Shown: piece by piece, positions 1 to 11,487 of the stretch | Layout of the letters: each line of letters begins with the position of its first letter | How positions within the stretch are numbered: position 1 is the first letter of the stretch | Assembly: GCF_001638985.1 (NCBI RefSeq) | Contig: NW_017265136.1 | Span: 1,844,269-1,908,268, forward strand | Direction of reading: 5' to 3' | DNA: 64,000 nucleotides | Source: Phycomyces blakesleeanus NRRL 1555(-) | Taxonomy: Eukaryota; Mucoromycota; Mucoromycetes; Mucorales; Phycomycetaceae | Notes under the pieces: generated by a model | What the model was told of the DNA's origin: nothing | What the model saw: the letters and a program-made list of their open reading frames with translations, nothing else | The model's database searches: none | Translations under genes and position numbers: made by a program

Positions 1-250
1 CTACTTTGTAACAAAACACTCTAACTACCAATTTACATATATATATATATATCATATACATATGTATATCTATATATCTATATGTATAATATATATATAT
101 GTATAATATATAACCTATTATTTATTGACCATTACTGATATTTGATATCAGTGATACGTATTCTATACATTTTCTTCTATTTAATATAACATATATCGTT
201 ATCTATTCATTATTCTCAAAAGCATACGCCTGATTGTTATTGTTATTTAT
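1..250. repeat. AT-rich microsatellite tract
   Basis: The left edge of the window is dominated by TA/TATG dinucleotide-type repeats, followed by TTATTG repeats around 236-270. No open frame or RNA motif is visible. This is ordinary intergenic sequence for this genome. Confidence 0.8.
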
Positions 251-308
251 TGTTATTTATTGTTATTCCTATTCTTATTCTTATCATTCTTTTGTACCCA
301 AGCTGTGA

Positions 309-638
309 ATGACTTTATTAGAGAGTACGCTCTGTCAGCAAAAAGGAGACAAAGTAGACAGACCAATTCAATCAAACACCAAAAACGAAAATGAAGAAGC
401 GGAAGTAAAACCAATCGCAAAACTAAACGTAATCGCAAACGCAGTCGTAAATGCAAACGTAAACATAGACGTAAACGCAAATGCAGACGCAAATGCAGAC
501 GCAAACGCAAACGCAAACGCAAACGCAAACGCAAACGCAAACGCAAACGCAAACGCAAACGCAAACGTAGAAGATGACGACGTTGTATTATCAAATTTAT
601 TGACCAAGCTCAAAGTGGACCAGGCAAGTTGCTCTTGA
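309..638 (+). CDS. doubtful small ORF made largely of an Asn-Ala hexanucleotide repeat
   Basis: An ATG-initiated frame of 109 codons begins MTLLESTLCQQKGD and ends KLKVDQASCS. Its middle is an imperfect run of AACGCA/AATGCA units (about 440-568) that reads as alternating Asn and Ala. The same tract is open on the other strand as Arg-Leu and Ala-Phe repeats, so openness alone proves nothing. The flanks (KGDKVDRPIQ before, VEDDDVVLSNLLTKLKV after) look more protein-like than the repeat. It could be a real small protein or an expanded hexanucleotide in a 5' region of the next gene. I do not recognise a family. Confidence 0.25.
   Translation: MTLLESTLCQQKGDKVDRPIQSNTKNENEEAEVKPIAKLNVIANAVVNANVNIDVNANADANADANANANANANANANANANANANVEDDDVVLSNLLTKLKVDQASCS
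438..568. repeat. hexanucleotide minisatellite (AACGCA)n
   Basis: Near-perfect AACGCA units run from about 498 to 565, preceded by degenerate AATGCAGACGCA units. The 6-base period keeps the reading frame in all six frames, which explains the overlapping dipeptide-repeat ORFs on both strands. Confidence 0.9.
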
Positions 639-1042
639 ATATATAATTCTATACAATTTCTATGGGTAAAATAAAAAAAGAAGAAAGAAAAAAGGGGGAG
701 GGTCATTCAATGGCTTGGACTAGATTAGGAAGTGTGGGTTATTTTTAAAACATCCTCTTAGCCTTTCACTTGTTTATATATACATATATTGTACAATCTC
801 TTTAATCAAATACAAGGCACAAACAAAGACAGTGAGAAAAGAATCTCCTTTAATGATTGTCCTTCTCCTTATACCTATATATTGTTATTATTATTATCAT
901 TACATTACACTATATTATATTATATTATATTTAATCCGATTCGATTGAATTTGGTTGGATTGAATTGTATTTAGTTGGATTTGGCTGGATTGAATTGTGG
1001 TATTTATATAAAAACGTGTGTATGTTACATATATTCTTGTAG

Positions 1043-2461
1043 TCTCCACAAGCATTGTGGGCCTATCCGCAGTCCCAGCCAGTTCTTGGACCTGATTGGG
1101 TTGATCCATACACAAATGCCTACTATACGCAACAATATCACCATCAGCAATACCTCCACTTACAATACTTACAGTCTCAATCATGGCAGCAGCAATCATC
1201 CCAGTCACAACGCATATACGCACAGCCATCAAACCACCAGCGTGCACGGCCACGCAACAACCACACAAGTACGGGCTCAATTAGCACCGTCGGCCATTGC
1301 GGCCGAGATGGCCCGGTCCATCGGTTGTCATCCTCAACCCCCCTTCCGTCCCTGTCGACCACCTCATCCTCGTCCACTTCGACCGCCCGTCACAGCAAAG
1401 ACGGTCCCCCGCCCACCCAGACAAGGCGTCCGTCCGCACCCAAAAGGAGAAACGCTCCATCAAACTTTTCTTCCTCTTCTTCTCTCCCAATGGATTCTCC
1501 AAGACGTTCTTCTGTGCTCTCAGAGCCGGCCTCGATATTCTCTGATGCTACCACTGCCACCACAAACACATCTGCATCCGCATCCGCATCCGCGTCCGCA
1601 TCAACATCGTCTCTTACTTCCAATTCAACCCAACCAAAGGGTCTTGCCAAAAGATCACTTTCCAAACGACTGAAGCGGGTGTTTAGTATCGGCAGCTCAC
1701 GGTCACCGCAGGAGCAAGACAGCGTCTCCCTGCAATCTACAAAAGTAACCCGCAGACGGTCATTTGGGTCTATCTCGGGGTTTTTCCAAAAGAGCCACCA
1801 AGATCCAAATGCTTTGGCCAAGGATGATAATGGCAGCAGTAACAACTCGAATAGCAACAGTATCAATTCAAATACTATTATCAATAATAATAAGCATAAC
1901 AGCAACAACAAAATCGGCAATAGTAGCAGTCCAAAACAAGATATCTATATTGAAAAACCATCATTCGGATCTCAATTATCAGTATCAGTTACCAGCAGTA
2001 GTAACAGCAATAGCAACAGTGTTATTAGCAGTAGTAACAGCAGCAGTGCCAGCAACATCACCAACACCACCAACAAAAACAAAAACAGTTACAACAACAA
2101 CATGACCAGTATCAGTAATAGTACTAGTACCAGTACCAAAAGGACCAGTCGTCTTAGAACCCAAGAGCCTACCAATCATAAAAACAACAAAAAAAAATCC
2201 TACAAAGAAGAGACTCCTAAACTCGCGTCAGATCCGAGCACAGACAAAAAACGCTCCCGCCGACTCTTGTTCTGTCCCACCCTTCAACTACACGAGACCT
2301 TTGCTGCGTCTGAATATGACCGCCGGTGTGACCCCAACGCCACCTGCCAACGACTCACACCTGCCCTGGCAATGCACATCAAACAAGAACTGAACGAATT
2401 CAAATTGACTGAAATGGCTGTTCATATTGAAAGCCGCCAATACACTCATTTCTTCTTGTAA
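1043..2461 (+). CDS. low-complexity fungal protein with conserved C-terminal domain (Bni4/Afr1-like, PP1-docking candidate); 5' exon not found
   Basis: The frame is open from a plausible 3' splice site (TTCTTGTAG, ends 1042) to TAA. No ATG lies near the start of this frame, so a short upstream exon carrying the start codon is expected; I could not place it. The N-terminal part is Tyr/Gln-rich (YYTQQYHHQQY). A long Ser/Thr/Asn-rich disordered middle contains a Ser-Ala repeat and an Asn/Ser-rich tract. The last 70 residues are unlike the rest: a basic KKRSRRLLF stretch, then HETFAASEYDRR, ATCQRL and a Lys/Glu helix ending YTHFFL. From memory this resembles the C-terminal domain of fungal Bni4/Afr1-type proteins, where an RVxF-like motif docks protein phosphatase 1; RLLF would be that motif here. 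A role in cell-wall or polarity scaffolding is inference. Confidence 0.72.
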   Translation, partial: SPQALWAYPQSQPVLGPDWVDPYTNAYYTQQYHHQQYLHLQYLQSQSWQQQSSQSQRIYAQPSNHQRARPRNNHTSTGSISTVGHCGRDGPVHRLSSSTPLPSLSTTSSSSTSTARHSKDGPPPTQTRRPSAPKRRNAPSNFSSSSSLPMDSPRRSSVLSEPASIFSDATTATTNTSASASASASASTSSLTSNSTQPKGLAKRSLSKRLKRVFSIGSSRSPQEQDSVSLQSTKVTRRRSFGSISGFFQKSHQDPNALAKDDNGSSNNSNSNSINSNTIINNNKHNSNNKIGNSSSPKQDIYIEKPSFGSQLSVSVTSSSNSNSNSVISSSNSSSASNITNTTNKNKNSYNNNMTSISNSTSTSTKRTSRLRTQEPTNHKNNKKKSYKEETPKLASDPSTDKKRSRRLLFCPTLQLHETFAASEYDRRCDPNATCQRLTPALAMHIKQELNEFKLTEMAVHIESRQYTHFFL

Positions 2462-4324
2462 TATATATATATATATATATATAGATGTATATATATATAT
2501 GTATACATACATACATACATACATAAAAATAAATAAAATACCAATCCCCTCTACCTTTTCAACTCTTTATTCCTCTTCTTCTTCTTCTTCTTTTATATAC
2601 ATACATACATACATACACACATACACATACACACATATATTTATATTTATATTTTTAAAATAAAATAAAATATCAATAAAGATCAATTAGTCCATTCATT
2701 TAATGGTCATTCTTTAAGCTATTTGAATACACAAACGCACATGTAGACTATATTGTATTTATATTGTATATTTACTATATTTAATATTAGTATTATATGG
2801 TCACCCTTGTTTAATATTAGAAAGTACAAGAATTATAAATTTGTGCACTTGTAAGGGGTGAGTCAAGGAGAACCCTTGATTTTACAATACACACGGGAAA
2901 CAGTAATTTATTCATCCTTTCTCTCTTTATCTCTTTTTATCTCTCTTTTAATAACTGTAATTATTATTATTATGAAACAAAAGATCATATCATTAAATTA
3001 ATATTTATTTATTTATATATGTATGTATGTATGTTATGCATGGACAAAAGTTGATTTTGGGCGGTTAATTACTATTCTAAATTAAATATACATAAATGTA
3101 TATTTAAAGAGCTTTTGTTTTCGTAGAATTTCTTGAACAAAGAGACACAAGGGCAGTGTTAAGGGCAAGGGCAGAGGGGTAATATAAAGGGGGGGAAGTG
3201 ATATATATATATATATATAAAGAGAGAGAGAGAGAGAGAAATTATATGTTTCAATTTTGCAAGTGTTGTCTTTGTGTTGTTTATGATCTACTGGTTCCAT
3301 TTCTTTGTGATCATTTTTTTTTACACTTACTTATTCCATCCTCGTGTTTCTTGTGGTTTGACAGGTCAAGTACAATATGTGTAGATCATAGGTAATTGGT
3401 GTAATGCTCACCAAATGTAATAAAAAACACTTACAGACATTCACATTTACATGTACAGATACACATACATGTACATATGCATATACATATACATATATGT
3501 AATTTGTAAACCAAGACTCTGGTAAAGTATAAAATTTATTTATTCCTTCATTTATATACTACTAGCACTTACACACACACACACACACACAAAAGAAATG
3601 CATACAGTAATACATTATTTCATCTTCTTCCTCGTCTTCCTCTTCTTTATTTATTTATTTTTCCCTTTCATATATACAATATCGAACCATTACTGGAAAG
3701 AAGGGGAAGGGATGAAAGGGGTGAAGGAGGGGGATAACGAGGGGGTGGGTTAGGATTTATACTTTTTATTTTTGAAAAAAAAGGGAGTCTAGATCACCTT
3801 TATTTCAATATATTAAAAAGGAGATCCTTAAACACTATATATACAATTTTTTTATTCATTAATACATATATTTCATAGTATATTCGAATACTTTATGATA
3901 TATATATATAAAGAATACTTCTTTACCGATATACAATTTATATAAAAAATATGTAAAATTCACTTTGTATTATGTTTAAAGAAATGCAATATATATATTT
4001 GCCCAAATGGCTTCTCCTTTTACGGGAGTTTTTTTGTTTGTTTGAAAGATGAAAAATAATAATAATTGGAAAAAATAAAATAACAACAGCAACAGATATA
4101 GAATATGAACATTTTCTCTCTCAATCTCACTAACCCACTAACACTCTAATGATAATAATAACAATAATGATAACAGTAACAATAATAATAACCACTACTA
4201 GTACTAGTACTACTACATCATCAAAAACAACAGAAATAGTAGTTGTTGTAGTTATTGTTGTTAAGGTGGTAACCGTAATCGTAGTCGTAGTCGCAGTAGT
4301 AATAGCAGTACTATTATTCTTTCT
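2462..4324. repeat. intergenic, microsatellite-rich, no gene seen
   Basis: This spacer lies between two genes converging on it. It contains TA repeats (2462-2520), CATA repeats (2600-2640), GA repeats (3220-3240), CA repeats (3573-3592) and AAT/AGT trinucleotide repeats (4149-4310). I see no coding frame longer than these repeats produce and no RNA motif. Confidence 0.7.
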
Positions 4325-5147
4325 TTATCGCTTGATAGGCTTCTTGGAGAGCTTCTTGGGAACAGCATTCTTGCTCTTTTGCTTGAATTCCTTGACAGGA
4401 ATCGAAGACTTGCTCATCAAACCCTGACCACTGACCAAGGGAGCCACGGCAGCCTCCTCCTGGTTACGCTTCTGTCTCTTGGCATTCTTGTCTGTCCGGG
4501 CCTTCTTCTCCTCTCTCTTCTTCTCGTACTGATCTGCCATGGGATCAGTGTTGTCGGGTACCTCCATCAACCAATCCTCATTGCCGTCCTTGGCCCCACC
4601 AGAGTAGCCATAACGAGCCTTGTATTCCTGACGATCATCATCCCACACCATACGCTCACGCTTGGTGTTCTGGATACCCTTGATCTTGGCAAACTTCTCC
4701 CAGCGAGTCATGGCCTTCTCCTTGGGCAATGCCTTCTCACGAGGAAGAGGAGTGGTGCGAGCAGGAAGTTCGGCAACAATACCCATGTCGGTTGACTTGA
4801 CAGGCAATTTGAAGATCTCGTTGATGAGCAACTGAGTGTTGTCACGGATCAACTCTGTCAAGTATTTGTTCTTCTCACTACTACTCGACATTAAAGTTTT
4901 TTTTAAAAAAAAATTAGTAAATGAATACATTTATTTGATCAATCGTAAATTACTCCAATTGATATATTGATGATTGTAATATACTTGGATAATGTCATGA
5001 TGGTTACTTACGTGAGGCGGTTCTCATCAATGGGATTGCTGTCGAAACCAGCAAGTAAGTTCAGATCGAATTCGAGAGGAACAAGCTTGTCAACTGTGAT
5101 TGGCTTGCTATTAATGAATTAGTTGGAATGTAAGTATAAAATATTAA

Positions 5148-5192
<45 letters not shown>

Positions 5193-5293
5193 TTATTAAT
5201 ATATAAAATAAAAAGGAAAGGAAGGAATCCAAGATCAAAACGATTTATTTACAATTGAGCTTGGTGAGCTGCTAAGACTTCGGTGACATCCAT
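4325..5293 (-). CDS. RRS1: ribosome biogenesis regulatory protein RRS1
   Basis: Three exons: 5253-5293, 5012-5107 and 4325-4883, giving 231 aa starting MDVTEVLAAHQAQ. RRS1 works with RPF2 to bring the 5S RNP (5S rRNA, uL18, uL5) into nucleolar pre-60S particles. Family signatures are visible in order: an acidic/hydrophobic N-terminus with VPLEFDLNLLAGFDSNP, the block RDNTQLLINEIFKLP, LPREKALPKEKAMTRWEKFA, then KGIQ, MVWDD, WLMEVPDN and DPMADQYEKK. The C-terminal tail is Lys/Arg-rich (KKLSKKPIKR), as expected of a nucleolar rRNA-binding protein, but much shorter than the human tail and closer to yeast length. The first two codons after the second intron depend on which of two adjacent AG acceptors (4885/4884 or 4882/4881) is used. 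Confidence 0.95.
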
Positions 5294-6046
5294 TGCGATT
5301 TATGTATGTGTGTGTTTTTGGAGTAAAGGGAAAGAAGGAGAATGAAGAGGGCTCGAGAAAGGTAATATACAGAGATATAAGTCCGTGTATGAATGTATGT
5401 ATATATATATTATATATGTATAAATTTGCTCTGTCTGAAATATGAAAAAAGTGAAAAAAGTTAAAGGAACAGGCACATTTGTGGCTTTTTACCATATGTG
5501 TGACGGCGTTTGCTTTCTACTGATAAAGTAAATTGAAAAGATTCATGCATTTAACTCACTCATGGCGGCGCGGATATCGGGTGTAGTAAAAGTAAAGATA
5601 GAGTAGGACTGATCAAGCCGTCTAATTAATCTTTTCTTCTTCTTCTTCTTCTTCTATAGTAAATATACAAGACATAGCCATTGTTTCTAATACGTTTGAA
5701 TGCTTGGTTTAGTGCTCGAATTGTCTGAAAAGACACTCGAATTCCTATAATACTAAGTTTTTTAAACTAAAATCAAAATTAACTAGACTTTATTCGTATA
5801 AAGAAGTTATATTTGTACATATATTTCTTTTCTCCAGGGGAAAAAGTTTTTATCTTGAAGCCATGTAATGCTTAATAAAGGAACAATAAGGAAAAGAAAA
5901 AAAATCAAGATATAAAATGAGTTTGAAAAAATAATATATATATTATGATTTGTTTGATACTTCACCATATCTCTTTCTCTTTCTCTCTATCTTAAAGAAC
6001 GTACACCCACCCACACACTCACACATATATTTTATAAACTTCAATA
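5294..6046. other. divergent promoter region RRS1 / MZT1
   Basis: The 753-bp spacer separates the divergent starts of RRS1 (-) and MZT1 (+). It contains TTC repeats (5634-5655) and TC-rich sequence just before the MZT1 start. No gene or RNA is seen. Confidence 0.6.
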
Positions 6047-6469
6047 ATGGAGCAAGCTAAATCAAGTGACGTAAAAGAAACCTTGTCCAGTGAGTTGTAT
6101 ATATATTATATATATAAAATCCTAATATTATTTTATGCAACTTTTACATAAAGATTGATCCTTATTTAATGACTTTATAAAAATTATTAGTTCTTACGGA
6201 AATGGCCAGTTTGTTGAATGCTAATCTTGATTGCGACACATTAGCTTTTTGCATTTCAATGTGTGAAAAGGGAGTTAATCCAGAAGCATTGGCAGTGAGT
6301 TGATTATTATATTACATCTTGCAGTATAAAAAAGAAAGAAAGAAAGAAAGAGTCAATTTATTGATTTACTTCTTTGTTTCTGTGTGAATAGGCTGTTATC
6401 AAGGATTTGCGAAAAGAAGAACAATTACGTGGAGCATCTAGCAACGACACATCAATGCTTAGTTCATAA
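6047..6469 (+). CDS. MZT1: mitotic-spindle organizing protein 1 (MOZART1)
   Basis: Three exons (6047-6089, 6191-6294, 6392-6469) encode 74 aa. MOZART1 is a tiny helical adaptor that binds N-terminal regions of gamma-tubulin complex proteins and helps recruit the complex to microtubule-organising centres such as the fungal spindle pole body. The body matches the family closely: [14 protein letters not shown] start (here [10 protein letters not shown]), [20 protein letters not shown] and EALAAVIKDLR, which are the three helices. Length fits the family (about 70-85 aa). No single exon is long enough to look like a gene. Splice phases 1 and 0 are consistent, with GTGAGT donors on both introns. 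PNKP follows 460 bp downstream on the same strand. Confidence 0.95.
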
Positions 6470-6931
6470 AGAAAACTAAACACAGAAACTATCTCACTCT
6501 TTCTCTGCTTGTTTGTTTGTCTATTTGCACATACACACATACATACACACATATACGTACACAGCAAAAATAGTGAGTGAGTTAGTATTGTAAAGGTAGA
6601 GAAAGTTACTTTTTATATATGGATATTACTTTCCTTTTGTTATTTTAAAAAGAGATTTATAAATATGTTTATAGAATAGTACTTGCATTACATGATCAGC
6701 TACATGCGCATGTATACTTATAATCTTGCAATTAACTAGATGAAAGCACATGTACAATGACTGCGATTGAGTGAGATTTCAAACGCTGTCATTATATATA
6801 AAACAAAAGAAATGAAAAAAAAGTCCTATAAAATTCTAATACTTTTCCTTTTGACTTTTTGTACACCTTTTCTTTCCTTTTCTTTCTTTCTTTATTTCTT
6901 TATTTTTCTTGTCTTGTCTTTTGTTTTGTTA

Positions 6932-9159
6932 ATGAAGCGTAGTTCATCAGATTCATTGGAATCAACAACTAAACAAAAAGGCAAATAATGATAGTAACAA
7001 TGAGGCGATTGTTATGGTTTGGGAGGGGTAGGGGTGTTGAATGTCAAGGCTCAAAATAAAACTAACGAGGGATCTCGTAATTAGAACCTAAACGCGTTCA
7101 TCCGTTTTTTACAGAAAAACCAAAAAATAATTCTATGAAACGATCGATTCGTTGGATATCCACAGTAGACTCGGTCTTGTTTGGTAAAAGTTCGGGTAAC
7201 GAACAAGGCCGCAGTAAGATAGCTGCTTTTGATTTGGTACACATACATACAACAAAATTAAAGCCAATTGACATATTCATGATTTAATCTTGTGTGCATG
7301 TGTTAATAAAGGACGGCACCTTGATAACTACAAAGAGTGGACGTGTTCATGCAAAAGATGAAAATGATTGGCAGTGGTGGCATACATCTGTACAAAGTAA
7401 AATTGAAAATTTGCACCAACAAGGGTAAATATTTGATAGAAAAAAGATTATCAAAATACAAATAAAAATACGAGTACAAATAAAAGTCTATTGGAAAAAT
7501 CGTAATTTCAGGTACAAGATTGTCGTATTTTCAAACCAGAATGGCCTCAATACAGAAACTCGTATAAATGGTTTCAAATCCAAAGCAGCAGCAATTCTGT
7601 CTCAAGTAAGAAAATAACCCTCCTTCCCCTCCCAATCTTTCCAATTATTCTTTAAAATTGTGTGTGTGTTTGTTTGTTTCAAGGGCTTAGTATGATTAAT
7701 GGAAATTCTTTTGTATATAAATACTCTCTTTTATAGATATCTATTCCTGTTTGTATATTTGCTGCGCTGCATAAGGATATTTATCGTAAACCAAGTACTG
7801 GAATGTGGGATTTATTGGAAAAGGAAGCAAATGACGGTGTCATAATTGGTAATGCCACCAATACATTAATACATATACCTATACATATTGAGATGCAAGC
7901 AACATGTTATTTTTAATGGTACTAATGGTATTTCTGAGAGGGGGAAGGGCACCCTAGGGTGGTTTCTTTTTTGTTGTTATTGTTGCTTTTGTTGTAAGTA
8001 TAGATAAATCAAATAGTCTATTTGTTGGTGACGCTGCTGGAAGACAGGATGGCTGGAAACCTAAACTCAAAAAGGATCATTCTTGTGTAGACCGGTAAGA
8101 AGTCAATAAAATTAATAACATGTATATAAATGAATGAACGAGGAATAGAGTAGGAGTGAATAGAGCAGAAAGGGAGATGGAGGAGGGGAGAGGGAAAGAG
8201 GGATTTGTCGATTGATCTTAAATGTCAACAATAGAAAATTCGCTGCTAATATTGGGATCGAATTCAAAACACCCGAGGAATTCTTCCTGAATGAACCAAA
8301 AGCACCCTTTACTTGGGGACCCTTTGATCCTCACATCATTGATAAAGGTAAAGAAAGAAAAAAAGACCCGCGATTTATCTATATGCTGTTTACACACACA
8401 TAAATATGTGGGAGGGTGTCCCTGTGCCTGTATAGTATTATCTACAATGAAAATGTAAAAATTAATACTTATGTAGATTCTACTCTAAATATACCTGAAC
8501 TTGGGCCCAAACCACATGTGGTTGTTTTTGTTGGATGTCCCGCAAGTGGTAAATCCAGATTTGCAAAAAAGTATCTTGTTCCAAAGGGGTACATCTACGT
8601 CAATCAAGTAATACTATTTTTTTGTTAGCTATTATGTATTTACATCGTACTCATCTACCCATTTCTGAATTAATTTCATTTTCAGGATACTCTCAAGACA
8701 CGAAACAAGTGTGTTGCGGTTGCCAAAGAAGCCATTGAAGAAGGAAAATCTGTTGTTATTGGTAAGAGTAGATATAGAGGTGTATCTATAAAAAGAAAAT
8801 AAAAAGCAAGATTTAACTCGAATATTCTATACATACACACGCGCGTGATTTTTCTTCAAATAGATAATACGAATCCAGAGGCTTCAACTAGAGCTCTTTA
8901 TATTCGCCTAGCAAAGAATGCTGGTGTGTCTGTACATTGCTTATATTTTACTGCAGACGAACACCTTTCTCGACACAACAATTACTACCGTGCCTTGAAC
9001 CCTCCTCATGACAGGGAGGTACTGGGTGACATTGTATTCAGGACTTATAAGGCTAAGTTGCAGGAACCCAAGGAATCCGAGGGATTTGATACCATCCACA
9101 AGATACCTTTTATTTTTGAGGGACCAGATCTTGAGGGATGGCAAAAGTGGTGGATTTAA
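6932..9159 (+). CDS. PNKP: bifunctional polynucleotide phosphatase/kinase
   Basis: Ten exons give 398 aa: 6932-6980, 7115-7236, 7312-7424, 7512-7605, 7737-7848, 8004-8094, 8235-8347, 8477-8607, 8686-8761, 8864-9159. The enzyme repairs DNA strand-break ends by removing 3'-phosphates and phosphorylating 5'-hydroxyls. The HAD phosphatase domain comes first, with FDLDGT (catalytic D56 and D58), [18 protein letters not shown] and FVGDAAGR. The P-loop kinase domain follows, with GCPASGKS (K257/S258), IDNTNP and the R-containing lid region. There is no FHA domain, as in fission yeast Pnk1. The first intron must start with GC (6981) rather than GT to avoid a stop and keep phase. The alternative is a start at the ATG near 7131 in exon 2, which would still leave both domains intact. 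Confidence 0.94.
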
Positions 9160-9740
9160 ATAAACAAATTCTCTACTTTTCTTTTTTACTTTTTATTTTT
9201 GGATATTTAATTTGCATAATTAGACAGTTTAAGCGCCAATTTTCTTCTTTCATTTCCAAGGAGTAAATATATAGTTTATTTAGCAGTGTTTTAACATGAA
9301 TAATTCATTGAATCCATGATTCTCCAACCTATATAGACATGCCAGGGTTTTATTGTTATCATTATTAATTTTTTTAATTTTTATTATAAGTACTATCATT
9401 TTTTGTTTTATACAAACACGTGTTTTTCAATTGATCAAAGAAGACAAGCTAAATATACATGCATTAACATATGCATATAAAGAGGGTACCAGTAAAGCAG
9501 GCAATTCAAGTCCAATTGATTGCTTTCAAACAGTATTCAAAGAAGAGGAAGAAGAATGATAAGAAGAGGTGCAAGGTGCAAGTTGGATGTGTGAATGTGT
9601 GGGCGGGTGGGTGTGTAGTATGTTTTCGATTTTAGCACAATCTATGTATATTCTTGTAAGATGCAAGCCAACTTTCTTTCCTTTCTCTTTTTTTTTCTCT
9701 ATGATTAGAAACAAGTCCAAATCATAAAGAATAAAGAGGT
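9160..9740. other. convergent spacer, PNKP / RGG-box gene
   Basis: AT-rich 581-bp spacer between two 3' ends. A 68-codon frame at 9353-9559 lacks recognisable features and begins in hydrophobic T-rich sequence; I do not call it a gene. Confidence 0.6.
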
Positions 9741-11487
9741 TTAGTTCTCTTCACGCAAAGGCCTATTGTTTTCCCATTCTAAAGCAGAAAAAGGACAGAA
9801 AATAAATATTATTATCATTTTAAAACCAAATGAAATTAAATGAAATGAAACACCCTGCTTACTTGTCCTGTGTCCTTGGTCTCCATTGTCATCATGGGCT
9901 CGACCATAATCTCCTCTTCCAAAGTATCCTCTTCCTCTGTTGTGAACACCACGGGAGGGGCGCCCACGACCACGGCCACGGCCACGGCCACGGCCTCTAT
10001 TCTGCGCATTATCCTCACCACCATTAAACTGATGAGGTCCAGATTTTGTTTGCCAACCTCCTTCTTCCCAACCCGTTTGTTTCTTTTCGTTCGCAGAAGA
10101 TACATCTTTACCAGGATCTTGAGAAGGTTCGGGTGTGTCAGCAGTGGTCCCAGAGACTGGAGTAATTAAAGGACTGCTATTAGCAGGTGGAGTGGATCCT
10201 TCATTATTCGCTGTAGCGTCTGGAGTTGCTGGGGTAGCTGTGTCTGTGTTTGTTGTTGTAGATTTGTCATCTCCTTGTATTTCTGACTGAGCACCACCAC
10301 CACCACCACCACTTAGTTGGGTGTGAACTGAACCTTTCACATCACTGGCATCATCGTCGTTATCATCGTCATGATCCCTACCGGTATCAAATGAAGGACC
10401 GGGAGACTGAGGGGGGAATTGAGGTTGAGGGGATGTAGTGAAAGAAGAAGGGTCGATCATGCCGGTATAAGGCATAATGAGCCAAACAGGTGGTGACTGT
10501 AGATTGGGCGCAAGTGCAGTCGATGGATGAAAAGGACCCCCACCCATACTCAAGCACGTCCCCATCAAATGATCAAGTGAATATCGAATATCGCGGTAAG
10601 TTGTATTAAATCCAGGGCCAACAGCAATATCTGATTTTTGACGAAGGTGCCGGACTACTTCCATAACATGAGCCTGTTTCTGTGCACGGACCGCTTCTGA
10701 AGGATCCTTGGCTGCATAGAGTGCACCACCCACCAATGTATCACACACATAAACCACTGCACTAGCCTCTAATTTTGGATATGTTGTTGCTAATACAGAA
10801 AACAATCCTTGCTGGGCCAACCTAACCAGATAGAAGAATTGAAGTAGCGTCAGAGTCTGTTCGTCTTCGTCTTCCTCGTCTTCCTCTGGCGATTTGTTTG
10901 TTTCCGGTGGAGGAGTGTTGGTTTTGTATTGAGATGTTTTTGGAGCCACATCAGACACACACTAGTCAAAATATGGATCAGTTTCCAATCCAATCCAACC
11001 AAAGAGAACATAATATATATATTTAAAAAAATTGTTTCTTTACCAGTTGATCATACATCTTCTCAAGCTCATCAATCACAGCCATAGCTACTGCACGCTT
11101 CTGGTCTTGTGATTGTCTGTAAGCTTCAAGATCAGTCACATCGCCAGGTACAGCATTATCCAGATACGAGTCTCCCTAAAAGAATTTACACATATATAAG
11201 TTAAATTGAATTAAATTAAATTAAATTAAATAAAAAATGAAAAAAAATGAAAACTTACCAACTCCTTCTTCATCTGTTCAACGCGTTGAAGAATGGGATC
11301 GAGATGAGAACCCTTCTTTTTAGTTTTATTGCGATTCGCCTTCTTGGCCTTCCGCTTAAACTTTTGAATTTCGTCGGCTGTTTCTCCTTGCTCCATTGTA
11401 GATTTTGGTTGATCGATCTGCAAGAAATGTTGGTTTTGATCGAGAATTTAGATCATGTATGCTTACAATGCTGTGGTCAGAAGCCAT
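9741..11487 (-). CDS. RGG-box protein with coiled-coil N-terminus (caprin-like layout)
   Basis: Five exons (11467-11487, 11259-11417, 11044-11175, 9863-10961, 9741-9778) encode 482 aa beginning MASDHSIIDQPKS. A basic stretch (FKRKAKKANRNKTKKKG) leads into heptad-like helices (LDPILQRVEQMKKEL; AVIDELEKMYDQL). A predicted helical region follows (TLLQFFYLVRLAQQG to VRHLRQKSD). The rest is disordered and acidic or Pro/Ser/Thr-rich, with a six-Gly run. The C-terminus is a GRGRGRGR/RGG-type RNA-binding box followed by RGRGYFGRGDYGR. Layout resembles caprin-family mRNP/stress-granule proteins, but I see no diagnostic homology block. A role in cytoplasmic RNA binding is inference from the RGG box. 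The last coding exon is only 38 nt and ends REEN-stop. Confidence 0.85.

Noticed and set aside
2427..2663. Ile/Tyr-rich peptide frame over TA and CATA repeats
   Set aside because: Pure microsatellite translation downstream of a real stop codon.
9353..9559. 68-codon frame between PNKP and the RGG-box gene
   Set aside because: Starts in a T-rich hydrophobic stretch without ATG context, ends in a Glu run from GAA repeats, and lies between two 3' ends.
9836..10169. Several frames opposite the RGG-box gene
   Set aside because: They are antisense shadows of the GC-rich RGG repeats and the real minus-strand gene explains the region.
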